Below are positions 1 to 8,163 of a stretch of DNA of 64,000 bases, piece by piece (position 1 is the first letter of the stretch; the number at the start of each line of letters is the position of its first letter). The notes beneath the pieces were generated by a model. The model worked only from the letters and a program-made list of their open reading frames with translations, was not told where the DNA came from and did not search any database. This stretch comes from Gemmatimonadaceae bacterium. GTDB lineage: Bacteria; Gemmatimonadota; Gemmatimonadetes; Gemmatimonadales; Gemmatimonadaceae. The position numbers and the translations under genes were made by a program. The stretch is taken from assembly GCA_019752115.1 (NCBI GenBank), contig JAIEMN010000006.1, positions 1 through 64,000 of the forward strand, read 5' to 3'.

Positions 1-165
1 CCGATTCTCGCGCAGGACCCAGCCGCGAGGCCACCACGGTGGCCTTGACTAGTTGGCCTTTCTCATAGAAGGCATCCAAGCGATCCGAGTCATTCGAGAA
101 CGCCGTTCTTGGATGTCTTGGATCGCTTGGTTGTCTTGGATGTGATCAGTTCCTCCGAACCAGCA
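1..165. other. Intergenic edge with stem-loop and family-B-like repeat
   Basis: No gene is supported here. A perfect short inverted repeat (AGGCCACC, two bases, GGTGGCCT) lies at 28-45 and could be the terminator of a gene off the left edge. From about 65 to 150 there is a diffuse inverted repeat built from GGATG, CTTGG and GCGATCC words. It resembles the clearer palindromes at 2162-2300 and 7305-7450. Confidence 0.4.
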
Positions 166-882
166 TCACGCCAGCGTGATCACCTGCCCGGAGACATTGC
201 GGGCCTCGGGGCTGGCAAGGAACGCGACGACATCAGCCACGCTCTCGCGCTCGACGTACTCGGTCTTGTCGCCCATGTCGGCGATGTTCGTCGCGGTGCG
301 GATGGCCGTGGGCGCGACGGCGTTGGCGCGGACGCCGTTGGACTTTTCGTCTACGGCGACGGTGCGCATGAGGGAGAGCACACCACTCTTGGCGGCGGCG
401 TAGGCGGCCATGCCCTTGGGGTTGCCCTGCGGGAGCGCGGCCACCGAGCCGAAGTAGACGAGCGCGCCCTGGCCTTCGCGCAGCGCGGGGAGGAACGCGC
501 GCGTGGTGGCGAAGGCGGTGTCGAGGTTGATCATGAACTGCCGCGCCCAGTCGGCCTGATTCGCATCGCTCACCGGGCCGGTCATGCCGAAGCCGCCGGC
601 GGTACACACCACGGCGTGCACGGCGGTGGTGCCATGCGCGGCCAGCACCTCGCGCGCGGCCCGCTCGGCGTCGGCGGCGTCGGCGAGATTGGCGACGTGC
701 GCGGTGGCGGTGAACCCCTGCTGCGTGAGCTCGGCGGCGCGGGCTTCGACCTGCGCCTGATCGCGGTCGAGGAGCGCGAGCGACGCGCCCCGCTGCGCGA
801 AGCCCAAGGCGAGGGCCTCGCCGACCTGGCCCTGGCGGCCTACTCCGGTGATGACAACGAGGCGATTGGCGAAATCGGGCAT
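166..882 (-). CDS. Short-chain dehydrogenase/reductase (SDR)
   Basis: A 238-residue classical SDR, a Rossmann-fold NAD(P)-dependent oxidoreductase. Seen: an N-terminal beta strand followed by the glycine-rich TGVGRQGQVG motif (about residues 11-20), a degenerate NNAG-like CTAGG, the catalytic Ser in YFGSVAA, and the YxxxK pair in MAAYAAAKSG. It ends close to the C-terminal SGQVITLA typical of the FabG-like group. The open frame continues upstream to 2607, but that extension is antisense to the phosphoesterase and reads as low-complexity Arg-rich peptide. The ATG at 882 (MPDFANRLVVIT) is therefore chosen, since it begins right at the Rossmann fold. The substrate cannot be inferred. The gene is divergent from the phosphoesterase with about 96 bp between them. 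Confidence 0.9.
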   Translation of the reverse strand: MPDFANRLVVITGVGRQGQVGEALALGFAQRGASLALLDRDQAQVEARAAELTQQGFTATAHVANLADAADAERAAREVLAAHGTTAVHAVVCTAGGFGMTGPVSDANQADWARQFMINLDTAFATTRAFLPALREGQGALVYFGSVAALPQGNPKGMAAYAAAKSGVLSLMRTVAVDEKSNGVRANAVAPTAIRTATNIADMGDKTEYVERESVADVVAFLASPEARNVSGQVITLA

Positions 883-978
883 GGTGCGCTCAGGGATGAG
901 TCGGGACGAAACGCAGGGGCGTTCGGCGAGTATTAGGAGGAAACAGCACCTCGCTGTCATACATACATCGAGATCGAG

Positions 979-2145
979 ATGAACGCAGGACGTATTGCCC
1001 TGGGCTTCGGCCTGTGGATGAGCATCTGGTGGAGCATCATCGTGGCGCTGGTGGCGCCGGTGGTGCCGGGCGGGTGGGGGACGGCGGTCGCGCTCGCGCT
1101 CGTGGCCAGCGCGCCGCTGCTGCGCGTGATTGCGGCGTTCAACAAGCGGCACTATCCGGGCGCGTTCGAGCGGGTGTGGATCATGCGCCCGTTCTGGTAC
1201 CTGCAGCTGGCGTTGCCGCTGCTGGGCGTGGCGGGGGCCGCTGGCGCGCTCATCGGCTGGCCGTTCGGTGTGGCGGGCACGGCGGGGCGCTGGGCGCTCG
1301 CGCTGGTGTTCACGCTGCTCGCGCTCATTGCGCTGGTGGGGTACGCGGGGTCGCGCGCGGTGGTGGTGAAGGAGCTGGAGTCGGTGCACCCCGACCTGCC
1401 GCACGAGTTCGATGGTGTGCGCATCGCGCAGATCAGCGATCTGCACGTGGGGCCACATACGCCGCGCGGCTTTCTGGCGCGCGTGCGCGACGCGGTGGCG
1501 GCCGCGCGTGCCGATCTCGTGGCGATCACCGGCGATCAGGTGGACGATCACGCGCCCGATGTGCGCTACTTCGCCGAGGCGTTCCGCGAGCTCAATGCGC
1601 CGCTTGGTGTGTATGCCATCGCCGGCAATCATGATGTGTACGCCGGCTGGCGTGGTGTGCGCGCGGGGCTCGAAGCGATGGGCGTGCGCGTGCTGGTGAA
1701 CGAAGCGCAGGTGCTCACGCGCGGCGCCGCGCGGCTGTGGCTCGCGGGTACGGGCGATCCGGCCGCGATGGGTTTTCCGGCCGGCGCGGGGCGTGACGTG
1801 GCGCCGGACATTTCGCGCACACTGTCTGCGGTGCCCGATGATGCGTTCACGGTGGCGCTCGCGCACAACCCGGCGCTCTGGCCGGCGCTCGCCAAGCGCG
1901 GCGTGCAGCTCACGCTGAGCGGGCACACGCACTACGGGCAGTTCTCCATCCCCAGGATCGGGTGGAGCCTCGCGAGCCCGTTCCTCAAGCACGCGATGGG
2001 GAGCCATCAGGCGGGTGATTCGCTGCTCTACATCAACCCGGGCACGGGGTACTGGGGGCTGCCGCTGCGCATCGGTGCACTGCCGGAGGTCACGGTGGTC
2101 ACCCTGCGCCGCGGCCTTACCGCCGCGATGGTCGGCGCCGCATAA
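979..2145 (+). CDS. Membrane-anchored calcineurin-like metallophosphoesterase
   Basis: A 388-residue protein. The first about 130 residues hold three or four hydrophobic segments, and the rest is a calcineurin-like phosphoesterase domain. All dimetal-site motifs are visible in order: SDLH (D-x-H), GDQVDD (GDxxD), GNHDVY (GNHD) and SGHTHYGQ (GHTH). The architecture matches the YkuE/YaeI-like group, some members of which act on lipid-linked substrates at the membrane. The specific substrate is unknown. The catalytic domain is probably membrane-tethered. A family B palindrome lies immediately downstream (2162-2300). Confidence 0.9.
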   Translation: MNAGRIALGFGLWMSIWWSIIVALVAPVVPGGWGTAVALALVASAPLLRVIAAFNKRHYPGAFERVWIMRPFWYLQLALPLLGVAGAAGALIGWPFGVAGTAGRWALALVFTLLALIALVGYAGSRAVVVKELESVHPDLPHEFDGVRIAQISDLHVGPHTPRGFLARVRDAVAAARADLVAITGDQVDDHAPDVRYFAEAFRELNAPLGVYAIAGNHDVYAGWRGVRAGLEAMGVRVLVNEAQVLTRGAARLWLAGTGDPAAMGFPAGAGRDVAPDISRTLSAVPDDAFTVALAHNPALWPALAKRGVQLTLSGHTHYGQFSIPRIGWSLASPFLKHAMGSHQAGDSLLYINPGTGYWGLPLRIGALPEVTVVTLRRGLTAAMVGAA

Positions 2146-2161
2146 ACAACCCCCCACCGCC

Positions 2162-2300
2162 GTTCCGGGATGCCCGGGATACCTCGGATGCCCGGTGCCC
2201 TGCAGTTCACCATCTCGCGGCTGCGGCCGAGTCGGTCGCAACGGCAAGTTCTTCAACAGCAGGTCACCAGGCATCCGAGATATCCCGGGCATCCCGGAAC
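2162..2300. repeat. Family B long palindrome (copy B1)
   Basis: Inverted repeat with arms of about 43 nt. The left arm starts GTTCCGGGATGCCCGGGAT, and the right arm ends with its near-exact complement (ATCCCGGGCATCCCGGAAC). The central spacer is about 51 nt. The few mismatches are mostly transitions. It lies between the phosphoesterase stop and the start of the S9 peptidase, both on the plus strand, so it could act as a terminator. Related copies are at 7305-7450 and 8104-8156, with a diffuse one at 65-150. Confidence 0.85.
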
Positions 2301-2335
2301 AGCGATTTCTGGGGATAGATTGGGCGGTCACATAC

Positions 2336-4480
2336 ATGGAGAATGCCGTGTTTCGCCGACTGCTCTTTGCGGTGGTGTTGTGTGTCTTCCCGTCGCTCAG
2401 TGGGGCGCAGGTGCGCCCGGCCACGGATACCACGGATCCGAATCTCTTTCTCGAAGAGATGACCGGGACCCGCGCGATGGCGTGGGTGAATGCGGAGAAT
2501 GCGAAGACCACGGCGGTGCTCGAGAAAGACCCGCGCTTTGCGGGGATTTTTGGGGCGGCGCGGGCGATGGCGGCGGCGACAGATCGGTTGACCGATGTGC
2601 AGTTCATCGGCGGGATGCTTTACAACTTCTGGCGTGATGATCAGCACCCGCGCGGCATCTGGCGGCGTACCACGCTCGCCTCCTTCCGCACCAAGGCGCC
2701 GCAGTGGACGACCGTGCTGGACCTGGATGCGGTGGTGAAGGCGGAAGGTGCCAACTGGGTGTGGCACAGCGTGGACTGTGAAGGGGTGCGCGGTGATCGC
2801 TGCCTCATTCAGCTGTCGGATGGTGGCGAAGATGCGGTGACGGTGCGCGAGTTCGATGTGCCGTCGCGGTCGTTCGTGAAGGACGGCTTCGCGCTGCCGA
2901 AGGGGAAGCAGTGGGTCGCGTGGGATGGCCGTGATGCGATGCTCTTTGCGAGTGCGCGCAATGCGAGTGAGCTGGGCGCGTCGGGGTATCCGTACATCGT
3001 GCGGCGGGTGACGCGCGGACAGTCGCTGGCCGACGCGCAGGAGCTGTTTCGCGGCAAGGCGAGCGACCCGGGTTTTGGCGCGTTGCCGGTGACGTTCAGC
3101 GATGCGACGGGGAAGAGCGTGTCGTTCGTGGCGTACGCCATGAGCACCTTCGAGTATCAGTACGCGCTGGTGCAGGGCGGGAAGGCCATCCCGCTCACCA
3201 TGCCGCGCCGGTCGTACCTCCACGCCGTACAGGGCGGGCGCGCGCTCGTGAAGCTGTCGGAAGCGTGGACGAGCGGCAGCACCACGATTCCTTCGGGCGC
3301 AATTGCCGAATTCTCCATCGCGACGGCGGCGCGCACGCCCGATCAGCTGCAGCCGCGCGTAGTGTATGCGCCCACGTCGCGCGAGTTCGTGGATACGGTC
3401 GTCACGAGCGGCAACACGGTGCTGCTCAACGTCTACCAGAACGTGCGTGGGCGCGTGCTGGCGTTCACGCGCGGTGCGAACGGCGCGTGGACGAGCAAGC
3501 GGCTGCCGCTGCCCGACAACGTGAGTACGAGCATCGAGAGCGTGGACGGCCGCGGCGCCGCGATGCTCGGGGTGACGGGGTTTCTCACGCCGAGCAGCAT
3601 CTGGTATGCCGATGCGGTCCGCGGGACCGCGACCGCACTCAAGTCGCTCGCGCCGCGATTCGATGCGTCGCAGATGGTGGTGGAGCAGCGGGAGGCCACG
3701 AGCAGCGACGGCGTGAAGATTCCGTACTTCATGGTGTCGCCCAAGGGCATGCCGCTCGATGGCAGCACCGCCACGATCATCAATGCGTACGGCGGGTTCG
3801 AGATCTCCAGCACTCCCTCGTACAACCAGAACGCCGGCAAGCTGTGGGTGAGTCAGGGCGGCGTGTGGGTGGTGGCGAACATCCGCGGCGGCGGCGAGTT
3901 CGGGCCGACGTGGCACGAAGCGGGGATGAAGACCAAGCGGCAGATCATCTACGACGATTTCCGCGCGGTGGCTGAAGATCTCATTGCCCGCAAAGTCACC
4001 TCACCGCGCCGACTGGGCATTCGCGGTGGCTCGAACGGCGGCTTGCTCATGGGCGTGGAGATGACGCAGCATCCGGAGCTGTTCACCGCCGTGGATATCG
4101 GCGTGCCGCTGCTCGATATGCTGCGCTTCGAGCAGATCCAGGCGGGGGCGAGCTGGATTGGGGAGTACGGCAGTGTGTCGGTGCCGGAGGAGCGCGCGTT
4201 CCTGGCGAAGATCTCGCCGTATCACAATCTCAAGGCTGGTGTACGGTACCCCACGCCGTTCATCTGGACGACCACCAAGGACGACCGCGTGGGCCCGCAG
4301 CACGCGCGCAAGTTCGCGGCGAAGATGAGCGCGATGGGGCTGCCGTACTACTTCTACGAAGTACTCGAAGGCGGGCACGGCACGGGGGCGAACATCGATC
4401 AGCAGGCGCGGACGACGGCGCTCGAGTTCACGTACTTCGCGCGGCAGCTGATGGACGCGAAAAAGGCGTTCGTGCCGTGA
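2336..4480 (+). CDS. Secreted prolyl oligopeptidase (S9A family)
   Basis: A 714-residue serine peptidase with a Sec signal peptide (MENAVFRRLLFAVVLCVFPSLSGAQ, probable cleavage after SGA or GAQ). An N-terminal seven-bladed propeller (about residues 40-430) is followed by an alpha/beta hydrolase domain. The nucleophile sits in GIRGGSNGGLL, the Asp probably in TTKDDRVGPQHA and the His in EGGHGTG. The upstream ANIRGGGEFGPTWHEAG segment is a prolyl oligopeptidase hallmark. Likely role: extracytoplasmic cleavage of short peptides after proline. The frame is open upstream through the family B repeat, but the ATG at 2336 begins the signal peptide. No clear Shine-Dalgarno sequence precedes it. Confidence 0.93.
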   Translation: MENAVFRRLLFAVVLCVFPSLSGAQVRPATDTTDPNLFLEEMTGTRAMAWVNAENAKTTAVLEKDPRFAGIFGAARAMAAATDRLTDVQFIGGMLYNFWRDDQHPRGIWRRTTLASFRTKAPQWTTVLDLDAVVKAEGANWVWHSVDCEGVRGDRCLIQLSDGGEDAVTVREFDVPSRSFVKDGFALPKGKQWVAWDGRDAMLFASARNASELGASGYPYIVRRVTRGQSLADAQELFRGKASDPGFGALPVTFSDATGKSVSFVAYAMSTFEYQYALVQGGKAIPLTMPRRSYLHAVQGGRALVKLSEAWTSGSTTIPSGAIAEFSIATAARTPDQLQPRVVYAPTSREFVDTVVTSGNTVLLNVYQNVRGRVLAFTRGANGAWTSKRLPLPDNVSTSIESVDGRGAAMLGVTGFLTPSSIWYADAVRGTATALKSLAPRFDASQMVVEQREATSSDGVKIPYFMVSPKGMPLDGSTATIINAYGGFEISSTPSYNQNAGKLWVSQGGVWVVANIRGGGEFGPTWHEAGMKTKRQIIYDDFRAVAEDLIARKVTSPRRLGIRGGSNGGLLMGVEMTQHPELFTAVDIGVPLLDMLRFEQIQAGASWIGEYGSVSVPEERAFLAKISPYHNLKAGVRYPTPFIWTTTKDDRVGPQHARKFAAKMSAMGLPYYFYEVLEGGHGTGANIDQQARTTALEFTYFARQLMDAKKAFVP

Positions 4481-4492
4481 CGATGACGCCAA

Positions 4493-5557
4493 TCACGCGT
4501 TCCGCAGCAGAATCTCCAGCAGCCGAACGTTGACGTAGTAGCTCGAACGACCCGCCTTCACCTTCTGCAGGATGCCGGCGTTCGCGAGTGCATCGAGGTA
4601 ACGCGTTGCGGTAAGGCGCGTGACGCCGAGCTCGTCGACGACGAATTGAATCTTCGTGTACGGGTGGGCGAACAGATTGTTCAAGAGGTCCTGGGAGTAG
4701 AACGGGAAGCGTCGCAGCTCCTGCTTGGTGAGCTGCAGCGCCTCGCGGATCGCGTTCACGGTTGCCAACCCATCGCGTGCACTCTCGGCGACCGCCGTGA
4801 GCATGTAGAGCACCCACGCTTCCCACGCGCGCTCATCGCGTACGGCCTGCCGGAGGCGATAGTAGTCGCGCTTGGTCTGCACGATGTAGCGGCTCATGTA
4901 GAGCACGGGGAGATCGAGCAGCCCCTCCTTGAGCAGGTAGAGCACGTTGAGGATACGCCCCGTGCGCCCGTTGCCATCGTGGAACGGATGGATGCTCTCG
5001 AAGCGGTGATGGAGCACGGCCATGCGCACGAGTGGATCGAGGCCGTCGGCTGGCGGGGCGTTGAGATCGGCTTCGAGTGCGTTCATGAGCTCCACGATGC
5101 GCCGCGCGTCTTGCGGGGGCGTGTAGATGAGGCGCCCGCCCTGATCGCGCAGCGTGGTGCCCGGGACCTTCCGAAAGCCGGTCTTGCTCGGCTCCAGCTC
5201 GGCCTGCACGCGCTGGATGTAGTTGTTCGTGATGAGCCCGTGTTCGCGGACCAGCTCGACGCCGATATTGAGCGCTTGGCGGTAGCGCAGGACCTCCTTG
5301 GTGGCGGGGCTGGCGGTGGCGTCCGATTCGGCCGCCGATCGGAAGAGCTCGTCGTGGCTGGTGACGATGTTCTCGATGGCCGACGAGTCTTTGGCTTCCT
5401 GCAGGGCCAGCGCGGTCAGCAGCACGCGCTCATTGGGGATCGTGGCGACCAGACCCTTGAACTCCGCCAAGGCGCGGGAGGCCTCGGTGAGCTTTCGAAA
5501 AACCGCAGGGGTCTCGACGAAGGCGGGGTCGAACGGGGCGAGCTCTTCGGAGTTCAT
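4493..5557 (-). CDS. Fic protein with N-terminal inhibitory helix and C-terminal winged helix
   Basis: A 354-residue Fic-domain protein, an AMP/nucleotidyl-transferase in the known family. Seen: an inhibitory-helix motif SSAIEN at residues 58-63 (the S/T-x-A-I-E-N form), the full catalytic HPFHDGNGRTGR at 190-201, and a C-terminal winged-helix region around 300-345 (ELGVTRLTATRYLDALANAGIL). This is the class II self-inhibited architecture. The target is unknown. The frame could start at 5629, but the ATG at 5557 (MNSEELAPFD) is preferred because an inverted repeat that looks like an operator (5581-5608) lies upstream. The winged helix suggests it may bind its own promoter. It is divergent from the DUF952 gene. 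Confidence 0.9.
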   Translation of the reverse strand: MNSEELAPFDPAFVETPAVFRKLTEASRALAEFKGLVATIPNERVLLTALALQEAKDSSAIENIVTSHDELFRSAAESDATASPATKEVLRYRQALNIGVELVREHGLITNNYIQRVQAELEPSKTGFRKVPGTTLRDQGGRLIYTPPQDARRIVELMNALEADLNAPPADGLDPLVRMAVLHHRFESIHPFHDGNGRTGRILNVLYLLKEGLLDLPVLYMSRYIVQTKRDYYRLRQAVRDERAWEAWVLYMLTAVAESARDGLATVNAIREALQLTKQELRRFPFYSQDLLNNLFAHPYTKIQFVVDELGVTRLTATRYLDALANAGILQKVKAGRSSYYVNVRLLEILLRNA

Positions 5558-5580
5558 TTTGTATACCAATTGCGTGTTTT

Positions 5581-5608
5581 CTATGCACAATATGGCCAAC
5601 ATGCATAG
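5581..5608. promoter_or_regulatory. Inverted repeat between divergent fic and DUF952 genes
   Basis: CTATGCA, a 14-nt spacer, then TGCATAG: perfect 7-bp arms in an AT-rich stretch upstream of the Fic start at 5557. This is a candidate operator, perhaps for the Fic protein's own winged-helix domain. That link is inference from position. Confidence 0.5.
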
Positions 5609-5648
5609 ATTTCCGTAAAAAATATACACGTTCTGCTGGCATGTCTAC

Positions 5649-6008
5649 GTGATCGACACGACTCGTCCCAAACCAATGGTCTACCACCTCACCACCCGTC
5701 CGGCGCTCGACGCGGCGCAGGCCGCGGGCGCGTACCGCGCGCCGAGCCTCGACACCGAAGGCTTCATTCACTGCTCGCAGGCCCATCAGGTGGGGCCGAC
5801 GGCGCGGGCGTATTTCGCGGGGGTGCGGGAGGTGATCGTGCTGGTGATCGATCCGGCGCGGCTCACCTCGCACCTGGTGTACGAAGCGCCGGCGCCGCTG
5901 CCGAGTGCGACGCCGAAGCAGGACGATCCACACGCGCTGTACCCGCACTGTTACGGGCCGATCGATCTGGCGGCGATCGTCGACGTGCGCGACGTCGCGT
6001 CATTCTGA
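5649..6008 (+). CDS. DUF952 family protein
   Basis: A 119-residue protein matching the DUF952 pattern as I know it: an early YHLTT, then a central DTEGFIHCSQAHQV block, and an aromatic/acidic end (HCYGPIDLAAIVDV). The family is small, soluble and of unknown function. It has been noted as structurally related to ADP-ribosyltransferase-like folds, which I cannot test here. The GTG at 5649 gives nine extra residues before MVYHLTT. The ATG at 5676 is an alternative start. It lies between two Fic genes. Confidence 0.75.
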   Translation: MIDTTRPKPMVYHLTTRPALDAAQAAGAYRAPSLDTEGFIHCSQAHQVGPTARAYFAGVREVIVLVIDPARLTSHLVYEAPAPLPSATPKQDDPHALYPHCYGPIDLAAIVDVRDVASF

Positions 6009-6016
6009 GGAAGCCG

Positions 6017-6664
6017 CTAGGAACGGGCAAACGCCAGCAGCGGCGTGAAGTCACCCTGATCGGCAGCGCGAAGCGCCGCGAGGTATGCGGTTCGCGCGGT
6101 CCCGGCGGCGGTGAGACTGGATTGCCCCCACGTCAGCAGTGGCCGCCGCTGCGCGTGCAGGAGCGCGTCGGCCGCCAGGCGACTCCAGCGTCCGTTGCCA
6201 TTCGGAAACGGATGAATGACGACGATCGCATGGTGAAAACGCACCGCGATCTCCTCGGGTGCATGCGCTTTGGCACTGATCCAGTGCCGCGTGTCCTCGA
6301 GGCGCTCGCGCAGCGCAATGCGGATCTGCGGCCAGTGCACCCCGATGTTCTTGTCGGTGCGCCGGAGTTCACCGGCCCAGCGCCACGTCTGATCGAACAT
6401 GCGACGGTGCAGGTCGAGCAGATAGCGCTCGCTGAGCACGGTGGCTGGGCTCGCGCGTCGCGTGCCGCGAAGCAGCCACTCGACGGCGGCCGTGATGTTG
6501 ACCTGCTCAAAGGCATTGAGCTCGGCCAAGGTATGGACCGTCGGAGGGATCAGATCGGCCGCTTCATCAGGATCGATCGGCGTCGCGCCCGGAGCATGCG
6601 CACCGATGACAAAGCGGCCGATGGTGTTGCCGACCGGTTCGGCGGGTGGCGGCGAGTCAGCCAT
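6017..6664 (-). CDS. Fic/DOC protein, mobile mystery protein B type
   Basis: A 215-residue Fic-domain protein with the catalytic motif HPFPNGNGRWSR in the C-terminal half. The N-terminal segment (NITAAVEWLLRG...VLSERYLLDLHRRMF...WRWAGELR) is characteristic of the family called mobile mystery protein B, which occurs paired with protein A. The motif has Asn in place of Asp/Glu before GNGR (HPFPNGNGR), as in that family. No inhibitory helix is obvious, so control is probably through the partner. Its start overlaps the end of the upstream HTH gene by 8 bp, indicating translational coupling in a two-gene operon. Confidence 0.87.
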   Translation of the reverse strand: MADSPPPAEPVGNTIGRFVIGAHAPGATPIDPDEAADLIPPTVHTLAELNAFEQVNITAAVEWLLRGTRRASPATVLSERYLLDLHRRMFDQTWRWAGELRRTDKNIGVHWPQIRIALRERLEDTRHWISAKAHAPEEIAVRFHHAIVVIHPFPNGNGRWSRLAADALLHAQRRPLLTWGQSSLTAAGTARTAYLAALRAADQGDFTPLLAFARS

Positions 6665-7139
6665 CCCACGACCGATCCCACAGATCGCGCGGCAGTTCGG
6701 CGAGCAGGCGACGTGTCATCACCTTCTCCTGCTCGGCGGCTTCCGTGCCCTCGACGCTCTGCGCTTCGAGCGCCATGGTGTGCCCCGCTCGAGACATGAG
6801 GCGACGCGCCATGCCGCTGGCGCGCGCCTCCACGGTGCGCGTGAAGGAGCCGGCCCGCGGCACGAGCGCGTAGACGAGATCGCACTCCATCGCGTCGGCC
6901 GCGCGCTGCAGCGCCTCCAACGTGGTCGTGTGTTCCTGCTCGCGTGTTTCCAGGGCGTGCACGGCCGACCGGCTGATACCCAGTCGCTCGGCGAGCTGCA
7001 GGCTGCTCATGCCGATGGCGTGGCGAACCGCCGAGATCCACCCCTTGGCGGGACGGTTCACGGGGCGGGCGGCAAAGGGCTCGACGGTGGCATCGAGCTG
7101 CCGAAGCAGAAGCCAGGCAGCGTCGGCGCGTGTAGGCAT
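6657..7139 (-). CDS. HTH protein, mobile mystery protein A type
   Basis: A 160-residue DNA-binding protein. An XRE-type helix-turn-helix lies around residues 35-90 (GWISAVRHAIGMSSLQLAERLGIS and SAVHALE), followed by DLVYALVPRAGSF, the segment seen in mobile mystery protein A. It most likely represses the operon and may neutralise the Fic partner encoded just downstream (overlap of 8 bp). A consensus Shine-Dalgarno sequence (AAGGAGGT) lies 4 nt before the ATG, with a TTGACA-type promoter further up. Confidence 0.85.
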   Translation of the reverse strand: MPTRADAAWLLLRQLDATVEPFAARPVNRPAKGWISAVRHAIGMSSLQLAERLGISRSAVHALETREQEHTTTLEALQRAADAMECDLVYALVPRAGSFTRTVEARASGMARRLMSRAGHTMALEAQSVEGTEAAEQEKVMTRRLLAELPRDLWDRSWDG

Positions 7140-7160
7140 GAGTACCTCCTTACAATAATA

Positions 7161-7187
7161 ATGATATGAATATACTCATTCTGTCAA
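7161..7187 (-). promoter_or_regulatory. Sigma70-like promoter of the mobile mystery A/B operon
   Basis: Read on the minus strand: TTGACA (7187-7182), a 15-nt spacer, then TATCAT (7166-7161), about 20 nt before the Shine-Dalgarno AAGGAGGT at 7151-7144 and the ATG at 7139. The surrounding AT-richness contrasts strongly with the flanking sequence. Confidence 0.55.
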
Positions 7188-7304
7188 CTTACAGTTATAC
7201 AAAGATTACATTCTTTCAATGTATGATTGAAAAATGAAAGATTTCGGCCCAATAGGGCCAGTTAGGCCATTTAGGCCACTTATAGGCCACTCGGGCGCCC
7301 CCCC
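7188..7304. other. AT-rich upstream region with GGCC-containing direct repeats
   Basis: No gene is seen. An AT-rich stretch upstream of the mobile mystery operon is followed at about 7240-7292 by five loosely spaced TAGGCCA/GGGCCA units of about 10-11 nt. They may be binding sites or simple decay of a palindrome. I see no further support for either. Confidence 0.35.
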
Positions 7305-7450
7305 GCGGTTCCGGGATGCCTAGGATGCCTGGGATGCCTGGTGAGGTCAGTTAGCGATCGCGCCGTAGCGAGGGACTTGGTCGTGGCGGATGGACCGCTG
7401 AACTGACGTCACCAAGCATCCGAGGCATCCCGGGCATCCCGGGAACTGCG
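7305..7450. repeat. Family B long palindrome (copy B2)
   Basis: Left arm GGTTCCGGGATGCCTAGGATG... to TGAGGTCAGTT; right arm AACTGACGTCACC... to GGCATCCCGGGAACTGCG. The arms are about 48 nt with scattered substitutions and one single-base gap. The spacer of about 50 nt differs from that of B1, so the arms rather than the loop are conserved. Confidence 0.85.
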
Positions 7451-7515
7451 CTACCACGACGTGCTCTTGTTGGGTTTTCGCTGGACAGGGGTAACACTAA
7501 GTATTAGACTTAATT

Positions 7516-7698
7516 GTGCCGAGACCCTCCGTTCAGTCGCTTGAGTCGCCCCGGGTCTTCATGACCAAATGGTTCGCGCGTGCCGCACGAAAGGACGGGG
7601 TTTCGCGCGCGGAGCTGTGTCGGGCGGCGAAGGCGCTCGACAACGGACAGGGTGACGACCTCGGCGGCGGGGCGATGATCGAGGTGATGTGTGGCTAA
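7516..7698 (+). pseudogene. Truncated RelE/HigB-like toxin remnant
   Basis: A 60-codon frame. Its middle (VFMTKWFARAARKDGVSRAELCRAAK, then DDLGGG) matches the N-terminal half of a RelE/ParE-type toxin family that normally runs to about 105-115 residues. The frame ends 10 residues after LGGG (AMIEVMCG), so the family's C-terminal strands and catalytic residues are absent. The tail runs into the antitoxin start at 7691. Position upstream of an HTH antitoxin is the usual order for this family. I infer a deletion inside the toxin gene that left the antitoxin intact. Confidence 0.65.
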
Positions 7699-8068
7699 GA
7701 CGTCCGTGAAGACGGCACGCGCCGAGGGCGACGCGAAGAAGGGTTCGAAGCCCGCACGACGCGTGTACAAGAGCGACGCGTTCGAGGCGATCCATAGTGC
7801 CGCCTCGGACCTGTACGATGCGGGGCTTGTCTCGCCGCAGACCATGCGTGAGTTCGACGCCTCCTGTCTCGCGCCGCCGCCGATGTCGCCGGCCGCTATC
7901 AAGCGACTCCGACATAAGCTCGGCGTGAGCCAGCCGGTGTTCGCCGCCTATCTCAACACGACGCCGAGCACGGTGATGCAGTGGGAGTCGGGTGCAAAGC
8001 GACCGGGCGGGATGGGGCTTCGCTTACTGCAGATCGCGGACAAGAAGGGGTTGGCCGGGCTCGAGTAA
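7691..8068 (+). CDS. HTH antitoxin (HigA-like)
   Basis: A 125-residue protein: a basic N-terminus, then VYKSDAFEAIHSAASDLYDAGLVSPQTMREFD, and an XRE helix-turn-helix (LRHKLGVSQPVFAAYLNTTPSTVMQWESG). This is the usual form of the antitoxin partnered with the RelE-like family found as a remnant just upstream. The start is a GTG at 7691 that overlaps the toxin remnant by 8 bp. It likely survives as a repressor or orphan antitoxin. Confidence 0.82.
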   Translation: MAKTSVKTARAEGDAKKGSKPARRVYKSDAFEAIHSAASDLYDAGLVSPQTMREFDASCLAPPPMSPAAIKRLRHKLGVSQPVFAAYLNTTPSTVMQWESGAKRPGGMGLRLLQIADKKGLAGLE

Positions 8069-8103
8069 CGCCGCCGGTAACAATCGGAACCTCTGATCAG
8101 CCG

Positions 8104-8156
8104 CCGTTCCGGGATGCCCGGGCATCCCGGGTATCCCGGGTATCCCGGGAACTGCG
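8104..8156. repeat. Family B short palindrome (copy B3)
   Basis: A compact derivative of family B. GTTCCGGGATGCCCGGGCAT leads into repeats of CCCGGGTAT and ends CCCGGGAACTGCGG. The core GGGATGCCCGGGCATCCC is a perfect 18-bp palindrome. It lies between two convergent genes (antitoxin and kinase), where a bidirectional terminator would be expected. Confidence 0.8.
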
Positions 8157-8163
8157 GTTGGAG

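Noticed and set aside
883-2607. N-terminal extension of the SDR open frame
   Set aside because: It is antisense to the metallophosphoesterase and the S9 peptidase start, has an Arg/His-rich low-complexity product, and the SDR fold begins at 882.
7240-7292. TAGGCCA tandem units as a replication or partition iteron set
   Set aside because: Only about five degenerate copies with no replication or partition gene nearby.
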